Shown: piece by piece, positions 1 through 8,568 of the stretch
Layout of the letters: each line of letters starts with the position of its first letter
How positions within the stretch are numbered: position 1 is the stretch's first letter
Origin: Limnohabitans sp. Rim28
GTDB taxonomy: Bacteria > Pseudomonadota > Gammaproteobacteria > Burkholderiales > Burkholderiaceae_C
Length of the DNA: 64,000 nucleotides
NCBI RefSeq assembly: GCF_000293865.2
Contig: NZ_ALKN02000013.1
Span: 28,993 to 92,992 of the forward strand
Direction of reading: 5' to 3'
Translations under genes and position numbers: made by a program
The notes under the pieces: generated by a model
Told to the model about the DNA's origin: nothing
Database searches by the model: none
The model's input: only the letters and a program-made list of their open reading frames with translations

Positions 1-269
1 AGGTTGCGTCTTTGCCGCACGTCGATCAAGGCGCCTTGGATCAGGAAGTTGCCATCCGCGTCGCTGTACATGACCTCATTGCCCATGCGAATTTCAAACA
101 AGCCGTTCATCGGCGTTTTGCTGACTTCGTCAATTTTGGGCAAATTGGGCAGGCGCTCGCTCAGATTTTTGCGAATCGTGGCTTCTTGGGCCATGACGTT
201 GGCCACGCTGCCCCAAGACAGCGCAGCGGCGACCAGCATCAGGGCCAACTTGGGAGGGGCAAACGTCAT
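1..269 (-). CDS. dsbC: Thiol:disulfide interchange protein DsbC, N-terminal part (cut by window edge)
   Basis: The first 89 codons are present; the rest lies outside the window. The protein starts MTFAPPKLAL and has a hydrophobic signal peptide ending near AMAQ-type residues (NVMAQEA). The following stretch (IRKNLSERLPNLPKIDEVSKTPMNG, read in two parts as IRKNLSERLP and KIDEVSKTPMNGLFEIRMG) and the segment MYSDADGNFLIQGALIDV match the N-terminal dimerisation domain of periplasmic disulfide isomerases. The catalytic CXXC thioredoxin domain would be downstream and cannot be checked. It follows the UbiH-type gene by 45 bases on the same strand, an order seen in related Burkholderiales. Function: isomerises wrong disulfides in periplasmic proteins. 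Confidence 0.85.
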   Translation of the reverse strand, partial: MTFAPPKLALMLVAAALSWGSVANVMAQEATIRKNLSERLPNLPKIDEVSKTPMNGLFEIRMGNEVMYSDADGNFLIQGALIDVRQRRN

Positions 270-314
270 CGAACAGGCTTTCAAAAAAGGAAGGGTCTGG
301 TTGCCACGGGCACT

Positions 315-1496
315 TCAGCGTTCAGCGCGATCGGCACTTTGGCCCATCGCGCGTTGGGTCATCCAGTGCTTGAGGGGACCGCTGCGGTCAAAGCCGCGCA
401 TGCCCCAATTGCGAAGGTTCTGCCAAACCGTGCCGGGCTGGGCAAACAGGCGCTGCAGACCATCGGTCACCAGGCCCATGGCCTGCACATCGGCCTGACG
501 GGCGCGCTCGTAACGGCGCAGCCATTTCAGGTCATGCAGGGGGCGCCAAAACTCTTTGGCTCGGATCACCTGCACCAATTCGGCCACATCGGCCAAGCCG
601 ACATTCAAGCCTTGCCCGGCCAAGGGGTGCAAGCTGTGGGCGGCGTCGCCGGCCAAGGCAAATGATTGCTTGACCACCCCCGGCATGGGGCCGATCCAGC
701 GCTCGGCGCGTGCCAGTTGCAGCGGCCAAACGGCACGTTCGGCCGACAGTTGCATGCCACCTAAGCTGTTTTGGCATGCAGATGCCAACGACAACGCAAA
801 ATTTTCGGCCGACATGGCCATCAGTTCTTGGGCCCGCAGCGGGTGCACCGACCACACCAGTCCCACTTCGCGCCCGCCTTCGCCGCCCATGGGCAACAGC
901 GCCAACACTTCGGCCTGTGCTGGGGTCAGGCCTGGCGCTGCGCTCCAGCCAAACCACTGGCGGGCGATGCCTTCGTGTGCACGCTCGCACAGCAAGCGGG
1001 TGGCCACGGCGTGTTGTGGGTAGTGGGTGATGTCAAAGCCCACACCCAGTTCGGCGCGGGTCTGGCTGGCGCGTCCTTCGCAGACTACGGTGAGCGGCGC
1101 GGCCACCGGGGCCTGCACCACTTGAATCTGGGGTTGAAACTGAACGGCTTGAGCCAGCAGCGCTTCGAGCACTGGCACGTCGACCATCCAGTTGAGTGAG
1201 TCCACGCCTTGTTCTGAGGCGCCAAAGCTGAGTTGACCGCCACGGTCACCCCAAACCTGCATTTGGTGAACAGGCGTTACAGCGGGCGGCTCGGGCCAGC
1301 AGCGCAGGTCTTGCAGCAAGGCCTTGGCGGCGCCATTGAGGGAGTAAGCCCGCACGTCGGCAGCAGGGACAAGCCCGGGAGTGGCAGGGTGCGCATCCAC
1401 CAAGGCCACGTTGAGCCGTTCGCGGGCCAGCAACAAGGCCAAAGTGCGGCCAACGATGCCGGCGCCACGGATGCAAATGTCAGGGGGAGAAGCCAT
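315..1496 (-). CDS. UbiH/UbiF/VisC-family FAD-dependent hydroxylase (ubiquinone biosynthesis type)
   Basis: A 393-residue flavoprotein monooxygenase. The N-terminal dinucleotide-binding motif GAGIVG is at residues 11-16, and the FAD-binding motif GDAAHSLHPLAGQGLN lies near residue 285, both diagnostic of the UbiH/COQ6 group. The family hydroxylates the ubiquinone ring precursor in the cytoplasm at the membrane face. The length is normal. It is the first gene of a probable two-gene unit with dsbC. Which ring position is hydroxylated (UbiH, UbiF or UbiI role) cannot be decided from the sequence, so no symbol is given. Confidence 0.88.
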   Translation of the reverse strand: MASPPDICIRGAGIVGRTLALLLARERLNVALVDAHPATPGLVPAADVRAYSLNGAAKALLQDLRCWPEPPAVTPVHQMQVWGDRGGQLSFGASEQGVDSLNWMVDVPVLEALLAQAVQFQPQIQVVQAPVAAPLTVVCEGRASQTRAELGVGFDITHYPQHAVATRLLCERAHEGIARQWFGWSAAPGLTPAQAEVLALLPMGGEGGREVGLVWSVHPLRAQELMAMSAENFALSLASACQNSLGGMQLSAERAVWPLQLARAERWIGPMPGVVKQSFALAGDAAHSLHPLAGQGLNVGLADVAELVQVIRAKEFWRPLHDLKWLRRYERARQADVQAMGLVTDGLQRLFAQPGTVWQNLRNWGMRGFDRSGPLKHWMTQRAMGQSADRAER

Positions 1497-1653
1497 GCGT
1501 GCATTGTAAGGATGCGGCCCAACGCGCTGGGCGGCCAGGGACTTTGGCTGCGGTGATTGACCGGTGCAGGGGTCAGGTGCCCGGCCCTTGGGGTGGAGTC
1601 GTTAAAATTGCGGGTTCATTTCGACTCTTTCTCCGAATCACCGAAAGCCTTCC

Positions 1654-2745
1654 ATGAGCCTCAAATGCGGCATCGTGGGTCTGCCCAATGTGGGCAAATC
1701 CACCCTTTTCAACGCCCTGACCAAAGCTGGCATTGCCGCTGAAAATTACCCCTTTTGCACCATCGAGCCCAACACCGGTGTCGTCGAGGTGCCCGACCCA
1801 CGCTTGCAGCAATTGGCCCAGATCGTCGAGCCCGAGCGCATCGTGCCCGCCATCGTGGAGTTTGTGGACATTGCCGGTCTGGTGGCCGGGGCCAGCACGG
1901 GCGAAGGCCTGGGCAACAAGTTTTTGGCGCACATCCGGGAGACCGACGCCATCGTCAACGTGGTGCGTTGCTTTGAAGACGACAACGTGATTCACGTGGC
2001 CAACAAGGTTGACCCGATTGCTGATATTGAGGTCATCCAGACCGAGTTGTGCTTGGCCGACTTGGCCGCTGTCGAAAAAGCCATTCACCGTGTGAGCAAA
2101 ATTGCGCGCTCTGGCGACAAGGAAGCGGTCAAGCAAATGGCGATTTTGGAAAAGTGCCAGGCCGCCTTGAACGACACCCAGCCGGTGCGCACCATCGACT
2201 TCAGCAAAGAAGAGCGTGTCGAACTCAAGCAGTTCTTTTTCATCACGGCCAAGCCCGCCATGTTTGTGGCCAACGTGTCGGAAGACGGCTTTGAGAACAA
2301 CCCTTTCCTGGACCGTTTGAAGGCGTTTGCCGCCAAGCAAAACGCGCCCGTGGTGGCCATTTGCGCCAAGATCGAAGCCGAATTGTCCGAGATGGACGAC
2401 GCCGATCGCCTGGAGTTCTTGAAGGAAATCGGTCAAGACGAGCCGGGCCTGAACCGCTTGATCCGATCGGCTTACGGCTTGCTGGGTCTGCAAACCTATT
2501 TCACCGCGGGTGTGAAAGAAGTGCGCGCCTGGACCATTCGCGTGGGCGACACCGGCCCACAAGCCGCAGGCGTGATCCACACCGACTTCGAAAAAGGCTA
2601 CATCCGCGCCCAGACCATCGCTTTTGACGACTACATCACATTCAAAGGTGAGCAAGGCGCCAAAGACGCGGGCAAGATGCGCGCCGAAGGCAAGGACTAC
2701 GTTGTGAAAGACGGCGACGTGATGAACTTCTTGTTCAGTTCCTGA
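1654..2745 (+). CDS. ychF: Redox-responsive ribosome-binding ATPase YchF
   Basis: A 363-residue Obg-type P-loop protein with the usual length. The P-loop GLPNVGKS is at residues 9-16, switch sequence [17 protein letters not shown] follows, and NVSEDG replaces the guanine-specificity motif, which is why YchF prefers ATP. The C-terminal TGS-like domain includes [15 protein letters not shown] and ends [10 protein letters not shown]. It binds the ribosome and influences translation and oxidative-stress response. It is monocistronic, between the divergent UbiH-type gene and a strong bidirectional terminator. Confidence 0.96.
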   Translation: MSLKCGIVGLPNVGKSTLFNALTKAGIAAENYPFCTIEPNTGVVEVPDPRLQQLAQIVEPERIVPAIVEFVDIAGLVAGASTGEGLGNKFLAHIRETDAIVNVVRCFEDDNVIHVANKVDPIADIEVIQTELCLADLAAVEKAIHRVSKIARSGDKEAVKQMAILEKCQAALNDTQPVRTIDFSKEERVELKQFFFITAKPAMFVANVSEDGFENNPFLDRLKAFAAKQNAPVVAICAKIEAELSEMDDADRLEFLKEIGQDEPGLNRLIRSAYGLLGLQTYFTAGVKEVRAWTIRVGDTGPQAAGVIHTDFEKGYIRAQTIAFDDYITFKGEQGAKDAGKMRAEGKDYVVKDGDVMNFLFSS

Positions 2746-2762
2746 GCTGCATCCCTTGCCAT

Positions 2763-2792
2763 GAAAAAACCGCTCTGAGGAGCGGTTTTTTC
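2763..2792. terminator. Bidirectional rho-independent terminator between ychF and the GntR gene
   Basis: The arms AAAAAACCGCTC and GAGCGGTTTTTT flank a TGAG loop. The stem has A-runs on the left and T-runs on the right, so it can stop transcription of ychF (+) and of the convergent GntR gene (-). Confidence 0.9.
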
Positions 2793-2819
2793 ATGGGCAA
2801 GTCAAAGTCATTGACGTCA

Positions 2820-3503
2820 TCAACCCGCCAGCGGTGTGGTTCCGCCCATGTTGCTCAGCAAGCGCTCGCGCCCCTTGAGCACATGCTTTTCAGCGGTGGA
2901 TTTGGCCTTGGCCTTGGAGCCTTTAACGATGGCTTCGTACAAGGTGCGGTGCTCGGCGTTGGACTGGCGCATATTGCCCGGTGCGTTGAAGTACTCGCGC
3001 CTGAACAGGTGCATCTCCTTGATGATGTCGTCGTATGCGGCCTGGGCTCGCTGGTTGTTGGCCAAGAGCAGCACCATCGCATGGAACTGCAGGTTCAGCT
3101 CGTAATAGAGGTTGGCGTTTTCGGTCTCGCAGGCCACATCCATGGCTCGCAGCAGTTGTTCAAACTGCGCTTTGTGGCTTTCGGCCACGTGGTCGGTGGC
3201 GCGCTCTGCGGCAAAGCCAAACACCAAAGCCCGCAGGTCGTACAGCTCCAGCATTTCGCGCACCGACATCTGGCGCACAAACACGCCGCGGTTGAGCACG
3301 GCCGTCACCAAACCCAAACCGGTGAGCATGCGGATGGCTTCGCGCACAGGGCCTCGGCTGGTGCCCATGCGCAGCGCCAAAGCCGCCTCGTTCAGGCGCT
3401 CACCGGGTTTGAGCTCACCGCTGTAAATGAGTTGTTTGAGCTGGTCGGCCACAAAAACGGGCAAACCCTGCTCGGGCTTTTCGGGGGCTGCGTTCATGGG
3501 CAA
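2820..3503 (-). CDS. GntR-family transcriptional regulator, FadR/FCD subfamily
   Basis: A 227-residue regulator. The N-terminal winged helix spans about residues 18-80 (QLKQLIYSGELKPGERLNE; GTSRGPVREAIRML), and an all-helical FCD ligand-binding domain follows. FCD members normally sense a carboxylic acid through a metal site. The gene is divergent from the CoA-transferase operon at 3716, and the 212-base gap carries repeated palindromes, so it is the likely local repressor of that operon. The ligand is unknown. Confidence 0.9.
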   Translation of the reverse strand: MPMNAAPEKPEQGLPVFVADQLKQLIYSGELKPGERLNEAALALRMGTSRGPVREAIRMLTGLGLVTAVLNRGVFVRQMSVREMLELYDLRALVFGFAAERATDHVAESHKAQFEQLLRAMDVACETENANLYYELNLQFHAMVLLLANNQRAQAAYDDIIKEMHLFRREYFNAPGNMRQSNAEHRTLYEAIVKGSKAKAKSTAEKHVLKGRERLLSNMGGTTPLAG

Positions 3504-3603
3504 AGCTTGGGCTGTTCAGGGACGAGGATGGCTGAAAAAAACAGCAAACACGTGCTTCATCCTACCCGAAGATGGTCAAAATCAAGTCATAGACGTCGCG
3601 AAT

Positions 3604-3633
3604 GTGTCAACAATTCGGCCAAAGTGTTGACAC
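3604..3633. promoter_or_regulatory. Inverted repeat in the GntR / CoA-transferase divergent promoter
   Basis: GTGTCAAC (3604-3611) and GTTGACAC (3626-3633) form 8-base arms with a 14-base spacer. The right arm overlaps the compact palindrome at 3622-3635. Each arm contains a TTGACA-like sequence, one on each strand, so divergent -35 elements may lie here; convincing -10 boxes were not found. Confidence 0.5.
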
Positions 3634-3635
3634 TT
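3622..3635. promoter_or_regulatory. Probable GntR operator, copy 1
   Basis: Compact palindrome AAGTGT-TG-ACACTT. A second copy sharing 11 of 14 positions lies at 3670-3683. Position and symmetry fit binding by the divergently encoded FadR-type regulator (inference). Confidence 0.6.
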
Positions 3636-3669
3636 ATAGGTCTGGCGTTCACACTTTGTGACCATCAGC

Positions 3670-3683
3670 AAGTGTCTGCACTT
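3670..3683. promoter_or_regulatory. Probable GntR operator, copy 2
   Basis: Palindrome AAGTG-TCTG-CACTT, centred 48 bases after copy 1 and about 32 bases before the CoA-transferase start codon. The two copies share AAGTGT and CACTT. Placement in the leader suggests a road-block or looping arrangement. Confidence 0.55.
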
Positions 3684-3715
3684 GGCCCCTTTGAGTCTTT
3701 CGTTTGGAACATCCC

Positions 3716-4906
3716 ATGCCGCATCAACCCGCTTCCGCTGCGCTGTCGCGCTTTCGAGTGATCGATTTGACCCAAGTGCGCGCCGGCCCTACGGCTTGCC
3801 GACAGTTGGCCGATTGGGGTGCCGACGTGGTGCAGGTGCAAATGCCCGAGCACATGCGCGGCGATGACACGCTGGGCGGGCAAGAGGGCTCGGACTACCA
3901 GTACACCCACCGCAACAAACGCTCCATCACCCTCAATTTGAAAGAGCCCGAAGGCATTGCGCTGCTCAAGCAATTGATCGCCAAGGCCGATGTGGTGGTG
4001 GAAAACTTCCGCCCCGATGTGAAGTTCCGCCTGGGCATCGATTACGAATCCCTGAGAAAAGACAACCCTGGCCTGGTGTACGCCAGCATCTCGGGTTTTG
4101 GCCAGACCGGGCCCTTGGCCGGACGGCCGGGTTTTGACCAGATCGCGCAGGGCATGGGCGGGTTGATGTCGGTCACTGGCATGGCCGAGCAAGGGCCCAT
4201 GCGTGTGGGCATCCCGATTGCCGATTTGTGCGCCGGCATTTTTGCGGCGCAAGGCATTTTGGTGGCCTTGCTCGAGCGCGAAAAATCCGGCCAAGGCCAA
4301 TGGCTGCACACCTCCCTCTTGGAGTCGATGGTGTACATGATGGATTTTCAAACTTCTCGCTGGCTGATCGACGAAGAGGTGGCCACACAAGCGGGCAATT
4401 TTCACCCCACGAGTATTCCCACTGGGGTGTACAAGGCGCGCGATGGTTACATGAACATCGCGGTCTTTGGCTCCAAGATTTGGGAGCGGTTTTGCGACAT
4501 CCTGGAATCGCCGCAGTGGGTCACCGACCCGCGTTACCACGACAAGCCCAGCCGCTCGGTCAACCGCGATGCGCTGAACGCCGAGATCAACGAGCGCCTG
4601 TCGCACCGTGACCGGGCCTATTGGATTGAGCGCCTGAACGACGGCGGTGTGGCCTGTGGCCTGATCAACAGCATGGACGAGGTGTTCAACGAACCGCAAA
4701 TCCAACACCTGAAGATGGTGAAAGACGTGGTGTCGGTCCACCAAGGTCCGCAGCGCCTGGTGGGTCAACCGGTTCAGCTGGAGCGCACGCCCAGCTCCAT
4801 CGCCCGCGCCGCGCCGCGTCGGGGCGAGCACAGCGTAGAAATTCTGGGCGAGTTGGGACTGGATGACCAGACCTTGGCCGCATTGAAGTCCAAAGGAGTG
4901 TTTTGA
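3716..4906 (+). CDS. CaiB/BaiF (class III) CoA-transferase
   Basis: A 396-residue class III CoA-transferase, which moves CoA between acyl groups through a mixed anhydride on a conserved aspartate. Family motifs seen are LTQVRAGPTACRQLADWGADV near the N-terminus, NKRSITLNLK, GFGQTGPLAGRPGFD, and IADLCAGIFAA, whose Asp is the probable catalytic residue. The ATG at 3716 is preferred to an in-frame TTG at 3704 because GGAAC precedes it at suitable spacing. It heads an eight-gene operon and probably activates the operon's substrate as a CoA ester. The acid used is unknown. Confidence 0.9.
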   Translation: MPHQPASAALSRFRVIDLTQVRAGPTACRQLADWGADVVQVQMPEHMRGDDTLGGQEGSDYQYTHRNKRSITLNLKEPEGIALLKQLIAKADVVVENFRPDVKFRLGIDYESLRKDNPGLVYASISGFGQTGPLAGRPGFDQIAQGMGGLMSVTGMAEQGPMRVGIPIADLCAGIFAAQGILVALLEREKSGQGQWLHTSLLESMVYMMDFQTSRWLIDEEVATQAGNFHPTSIPTGVYKARDGYMNIAVFGSKIWERFCDILESPQWVTDPRYHDKPSRSVNRDALNAEINERLSHRDRAYWIERLNDGGVACGLINSMDEVFNEPQIQHLKMVKDVVSVHQGPQRLVGQPVQLERTPSSIARAAPRRGEHSVEILGELGLDDQTLAALKSKGVF

Positions 4907-5716
4907 ATGTCTGAAGTGGTCTACACCTCACCCACCGAGCGGGTCAATACCTGGTTGGACGGCAGCACGCTGTTCATCCAGTTCAACAATGTGGCGCGGC
5001 ACAACGCGCTGTCGGTGGACATGTGGGAGGCGGTGCCCTTGCTCTTGAACCAAGCTGAACACGATGCCCGTGTGCGCTTGGTGGTGTTCACCGGTGCGGG
5101 TGAAAAAGCCTTTGTCTCTGGCGCAGACATCTCGCAGTTCGAAGACATGCGTGCGGCCCGCGAGGCCGTGACACGTTACGAGCACATGGCTGAGACCGCG
5201 CTCATGGGCATCTTCAACTTCCCCAAGCCCACATTGGCGTGCATCCGCGGGTTTTGCATCGGCGGCGGCATCAATGTGGCCATCAGTTGCGACATGCGCA
5301 TCGCCGCCAGCGATGCCGTGTTCTCGGTCCCAGCCGCCCGCTTGGGCCTGGGTTACCGCTATTCGGCCATGAAAAATCTGGTGGACTTGATCGGCCCCGG
5401 TGCGGCCAAAGACCTGTTTTTCACGGCCCGCAAAATCAATGCGCAAGAAGCCCAAAGTCTGGGTTTGGTCACGCGGGTTTGTGCCCCCGAGGCCTTACCC
5501 GAGTTGCTGGCCGAATACACCTCGGCTTTGGCGGCCAATGCGCCGCTGACCATTCAGGCGGCCAAAGCCATCACCCGCGAGATCCTCAAGCCCTCGCCCG
5601 AGCTGGATCTGGACTTGTGTACGCAACTCATTCGCGGCTGCTTTGACAGCGCCGACTATGCCGAAGGCCGCAAGGCCTTCATGGAAAAACGCAAACCTGT
5701 CTTCAAAGGCGAATGA
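4907..5716 (+). CDS. Crotonase-fold enoyl-CoA hydratase/isomerase family protein
   Basis: A 269-residue crotonase. The oxyanion-hole segments are GEKAFVSGADISQF and GFCIGGGINVAISCDMRIA. At the usual catalytic glutamate of the 'PEI..G' loop it reads PAARLGLGY, so that Glu is Ala, and the second acidic position (AKDLFFTA) carries Asp. A plain hydratase role is therefore doubtful; a decarboxylase, hydrolase or isomerase of an acyl-CoA is possible. It starts directly after the CoA-transferase stop and overlaps the next gene's frame, so it is translationally linked. Confidence 0.85.
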   Translation: MSEVVYTSPTERVNTWLDGSTLFIQFNNVARHNALSVDMWEAVPLLLNQAEHDARVRLVVFTGAGEKAFVSGADISQFEDMRAAREAVTRYEHMAETALMGIFNFPKPTLACIRGFCIGGGINVAISCDMRIAASDAVFSVPAARLGLGYRYSAMKNLVDLIGPGAAKDLFFTARKINAQEAQSLGLVTRVCAPEALPELLAEYTSALAANAPLTIQAAKAITREILKPSPELDLDLCTQLIRGCFDSADYAEGRKAFMEKRKPVFKGE

Positions 5717-5724
5717 GGTCTCAC

Positions 5725-6708
5725 ATGAAATCGTATTGGATGAACATCAGCGAAGGCCAAGGCCGCATGGAACTGCGTGAGGTGGACAGGCCTGTGCCCG
5801 GTTCGGGACAGGTGTTGGTCAAGCTGCACGCGGCTGCTCTGAACCGGGGCGAATTGATCATCGGCCATGGCCTGCATGGCAAAGGCGGCAGCAAGCCCGC
5901 AGGCATGGAAGGCGCAGGGCAGATTGTTCAGCTGGGCAGCGAGACCGGTGCCTGGCAAATGGGCGATCGCGTGATGGGCCGCTGCCCGGGCGCTTTTTCT
6001 GAATACGCCCTGATGGATGTGCGCGAAATCATGCGCGTGCCGGACAACTTGACGCTGGAACAAGCCGCATCGATTCCATTGACGTTTTTGGTGACCTATG
6101 ACCTCTTGGTTTTGCAAGGCCACTTGAAAGCCGATCAATGGCTGTTGATCAACGGCGTGTCTTCGGGTGTGGGCGTGGCCAGTTTGCAAATGGCCAAGGT
6201 CTTGGGTGCCAAAGTCATCGGCACATCGGGCTCACAGGCCAAGCTGGACCAATTGAAGCCGCTGGGGCTGGACGTGGGACTGTGCACCCGTGCGGCTGAT
6301 TTTCACCAAGCCGTGCTGCAAGCCACTGACCAAAAAGGGGCCAACCTGGTGGTCAATACCGTGGGCGGCAGCGTCTTTGCCGAAAGCATGCGCTGCATGG
6401 CTTTTCAGGGACGTTTGGGTTTTGTGGGCTATGTGGACAACACGCTCAATGCCACCATTGACTTGGAAGCCCTGCACGCCAAGCGCTTGTGTCTGTATGG
6501 TGTGTCCAACAAAAACCGCACGCCGGCCCAACGCGCCGATGGCATCGCACAATTCGCGGCGCAAATCCTGCCGGCTTTTGCCGATGGCCGGATTCAGCCT
6601 TTGCTCGATCGGGTGTTTGAGTTTGACCAATTGGATCAAGCCAAAGCCCATATGGAAAACAACCAACACACCGGCAAGATCGTGCTGCGCATGGCCAGCG
6701 CTGCTTGA
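5725..6708 (+). CDS. Zinc-free MDR-family oxidoreductase (quinone oxidoreductase type)
   Basis: A 327-residue medium-chain dehydrogenase/reductase. The N-terminal GroES-like fold contains AAALNRGELIIGHG; the cofactor-binding motif GVSSGVGVASLQMAK and GTSGSQAKLDQLKPLGLD follow. The structural zinc cysteines are absent, as in the quinone reductase/enoyl reductase branch, which uses NADPH. The ATG at 5725 has GAGGT five bases upstream; an ATG at 5713 overlapping the previous stop is possible. Within the operon it may reduce an unsaturated intermediate. Confidence 0.86.
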   Translation: MKSYWMNISEGQGRMELREVDRPVPGSGQVLVKLHAAALNRGELIIGHGLHGKGGSKPAGMEGAGQIVQLGSETGAWQMGDRVMGRCPGAFSEYALMDVREIMRVPDNLTLEQAASIPLTFLVTYDLLVLQGHLKADQWLLINGVSSGVGVASLQMAKVLGAKVIGTSGSQAKLDQLKPLGLDVGLCTRAADFHQAVLQATDQKGANLVVNTVGGSVFAESMRCMAFQGRLGFVGYVDNTLNATIDLEALHAKRLCLYGVSNKNRTPAQRADGIAQFAAQILPAFADGRIQPLLDRVFEFDQLDQAKAHMENNQHTGKIVLRMASAA

Positions 6709-6756
6709 GCCTCTTCCCCAAAGCCAGACACTTTTTTACACGAAGGAGACAACACC

Positions 6757-7728
6757 ATGAACAAAAGAAACCTGATTTCAGCTTTGGTCCTTTCTTGCTT
6801 CGCCATGGGTGTGCAAGCCCAAGGCGCTGCCTATCCCAACAAGCCCATTCGTCTGGTGGTCGGTTTTGCACCCGGTGGTGCGGCCGACTATGTGGCGCGC
6901 GCCATCAGCGATGCGATGGGCAAAGCGATTGGGCAGAGCATCATTGTTGAAAACCGCGCCGGCGCGGGCTCCAGCATTGCGGCTGAAAACGTGGCCAAGG
7001 CTGCGCCCGATGGCTACAGCATTTTGTTGGCCAGCCCCAGCAGCATCTCGGTCAACCCTGCGCTCAACCCCAAGCTGAACTACACCCCCAAAGACTTGGT
7101 GCCCATCACCAAAGTCACCACCTCGCCTTTGGTGATTGCCGTCAACCCCAACATCGGCGTCAACTCGGTGCAAGACCTGATTGCGCGCGCCAAGCAGGCA
7201 CCCGGCAAGATCAATTACGCCACCTCGGGCAACGGCTCTGCCCCCCATTTGGGCGCGGCTTTGTTCACCCAGTTGACGGGTGTGGACATGGTGCACATTC
7301 CGTTTCGCGGCGGTGCGCCTGCGATCCAGTCGGTGATCGCGGGCGACACCCAAGTGACCTTTGGCACCCCACCTTCTGTTTTGCCCATGATCCAAGCGGG
7401 CCGCTTGAAAGGCTTGGCCGTCAGCACGCGCAACAGCTCGGCCTTGGTCCCTGGTTTGCCCGGCATGCAAGAGGCCAAACTGCCTGAGTACGCCATCGAG
7501 TTTTGGTACGGTTTGTTCGTGCCCGTGGGCACACCGCCAGCGGTCATGAAACGCATCTTTGATGCCGCGCAATCGGCCATGGCCCAGCCCTCTGTGAAAA
7601 CGGCATTGGCCCGCGAAGGGACGGATGTGTCCGTTTCCACCACGCCCGATCAATTCGCGGCGTTTTTGACCGAAGATGCCAAGTTCTGGGTCAATCTGGT
7701 CAAGAGTGCTGACGTGAAACTCGACTGA
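6757..7728 (+). CDS. Bug-family (TctC-like) periplasmic solute-binding protein, first of the operon
   Basis: A 323-residue protein with a clear signal peptide (MNKRNLISALVLSCFAMGVQAQ). The mature start KPIRLVVGFAPGGAADYVAR and the later block INYATSGNGSAPHLGAALF, VHIPFRGGAPAIQSVIAGD are hallmarks of Bug receptors, which bind carboxylates or amides with high affinity. The partner membrane proteins TctA and TctB are not in the window. An AAGGAGACA ribosome site precedes the start. It is most likely the receptor for the acid catabolised by this operon. Confidence 0.92.
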   Translation: MNKRNLISALVLSCFAMGVQAQGAAYPNKPIRLVVGFAPGGAADYVARAISDAMGKAIGQSIIVENRAGAGSSIAAENVAKAAPDGYSILLASPSSISVNPALNPKLNYTPKDLVPITKVTTSPLVIAVNPNIGVNSVQDLIARAKQAPGKINYATSGNGSAPHLGAALFTQLTGVDMVHIPFRGGAPAIQSVIAGDTQVTFGTPPSVLPMIQAGRLKGLAVSTRNSSALVPGLPGMQEAKLPEYAIEFWYGLFVPVGTPPAVMKRIFDAAQSAMAQPSVKTALAREGTDVSVSTTPDQFAAFLTEDAKFWVNLVKSADVKLD

Positions 7729-7744
7729 GTCCCAAGGAGCTGTC

Positions 7745-8533
7745 ATGGTTGAAAATGGTTTTTTGATAATCGAATCGATGCAGTCCCGCTGCTCGCCCGC
7801 AGAGTGGCAAGCACGGGTGGATTTGGCGGCTTGCTACCGCTTGGTGGCCCTCTACGGCATGTCCGACATGATGGCCAACCACATCTCGGCTCGGGTGCCG
7901 GGCGAGGACGGTGCTTTTCTCATCAACGCCTACGGCATGATGTACGAAGAGATCACAGCGTCCAGCCTCATCAAGATCGACCATGACGGCAACATTCTTT
8001 CCAAGCCCGATTTTGGCGACCTGAATTACGGCATCAATAAGGCCGGTTATGTGATCCACAGCGCGGTACACGAAGCGCGCCCCGAAGTGGACTGCGTCAT
8101 CCACACCCACAGCTGGGCGTCCATGGCGGTTTCTGCGCTTGAGTGCGGTTTGTTGCCCGTCACCCAGACCGCGATGCGCTTTCTCAAGATCGGTTACCAC
8201 GACTACCAAGGTGTGGTGCTGGATTTGGCCGAGCAAGCCTCGCTGGTGCAAGACCTGGGGCAGGGCGAAGCCCTGATCTTGCGCAACCACGGTGTCTTGA
8301 CGGTGGGGCGCAGTGTGGGCGAAGCCTTCAATTGGATGCACCGCCTGGAATTGTCGTGCCACGCCCAACTCGCGGCCATGGCCTGCAACACCCCGTTCGT
8401 CAAAGTGGCGCCCGATGTGCTGGAAGAAACCTGGAACAACTACCAGCCCAGCACCCGCAGGCCTTACGGCTTGATGGAGTGGCCAGCCTTGCTGCGCAAA
8501 CTCGATCGCACAGACCCCAGCTACAAAACCTGA
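7745..8533 (+). CDS. Class II aldolase/adducin family protein
   Basis: A 262-residue zinc-dependent fold. The histidine cluster CVIHTHSWASMAV and the motif LILRNHGVLTVG supply the metal ligands typical of fuculose-phosphate aldolase and adducin heads. The family includes aldolases, epimerases and decarboxylases acting on short hydroxy acids. The ATG at 7745 is chosen because AAGGAG is six bases before it; an internal ATG at 7778 is possible. It lies between two Bug genes. The substrate is unknown. Confidence 0.88.
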   Translation: MVENGFLIIESMQSRCSPAEWQARVDLAACYRLVALYGMSDMMANHISARVPGEDGAFLINAYGMMYEEITASSLIKIDHDGNILSKPDFGDLNYGINKAGYVIHSAVHEARPEVDCVIHTHSWASMAVSALECGLLPVTQTAMRFLKIGYHDYQGVVLDLAEQASLVQDLGQGEALILRNHGVLTVGRSVGEAFNWMHRLELSCHAQLAAMACNTPFVKVAPDVLEETWNNYQPSTRRPYGLMEWPALLRKLDRTDPSYKT

Positions 8534-8568
8534 ACCCATTGCTTTTTGAGCATCACCGAAAGACCCGC

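Noticed and set aside
3649..3661. TCACA-CTT-TGTGA as a CRP site
   Set aside because: The half-sites are in the reverse order of the CRP consensus (TGTGA-N6-TCACA) and the spacing is wrong.
8143..8568. Long N-terminal extension of the second Bug protein
   Set aside because: It overlaps the aldolase gene in another frame, and a signal peptide begins exactly at 8569.
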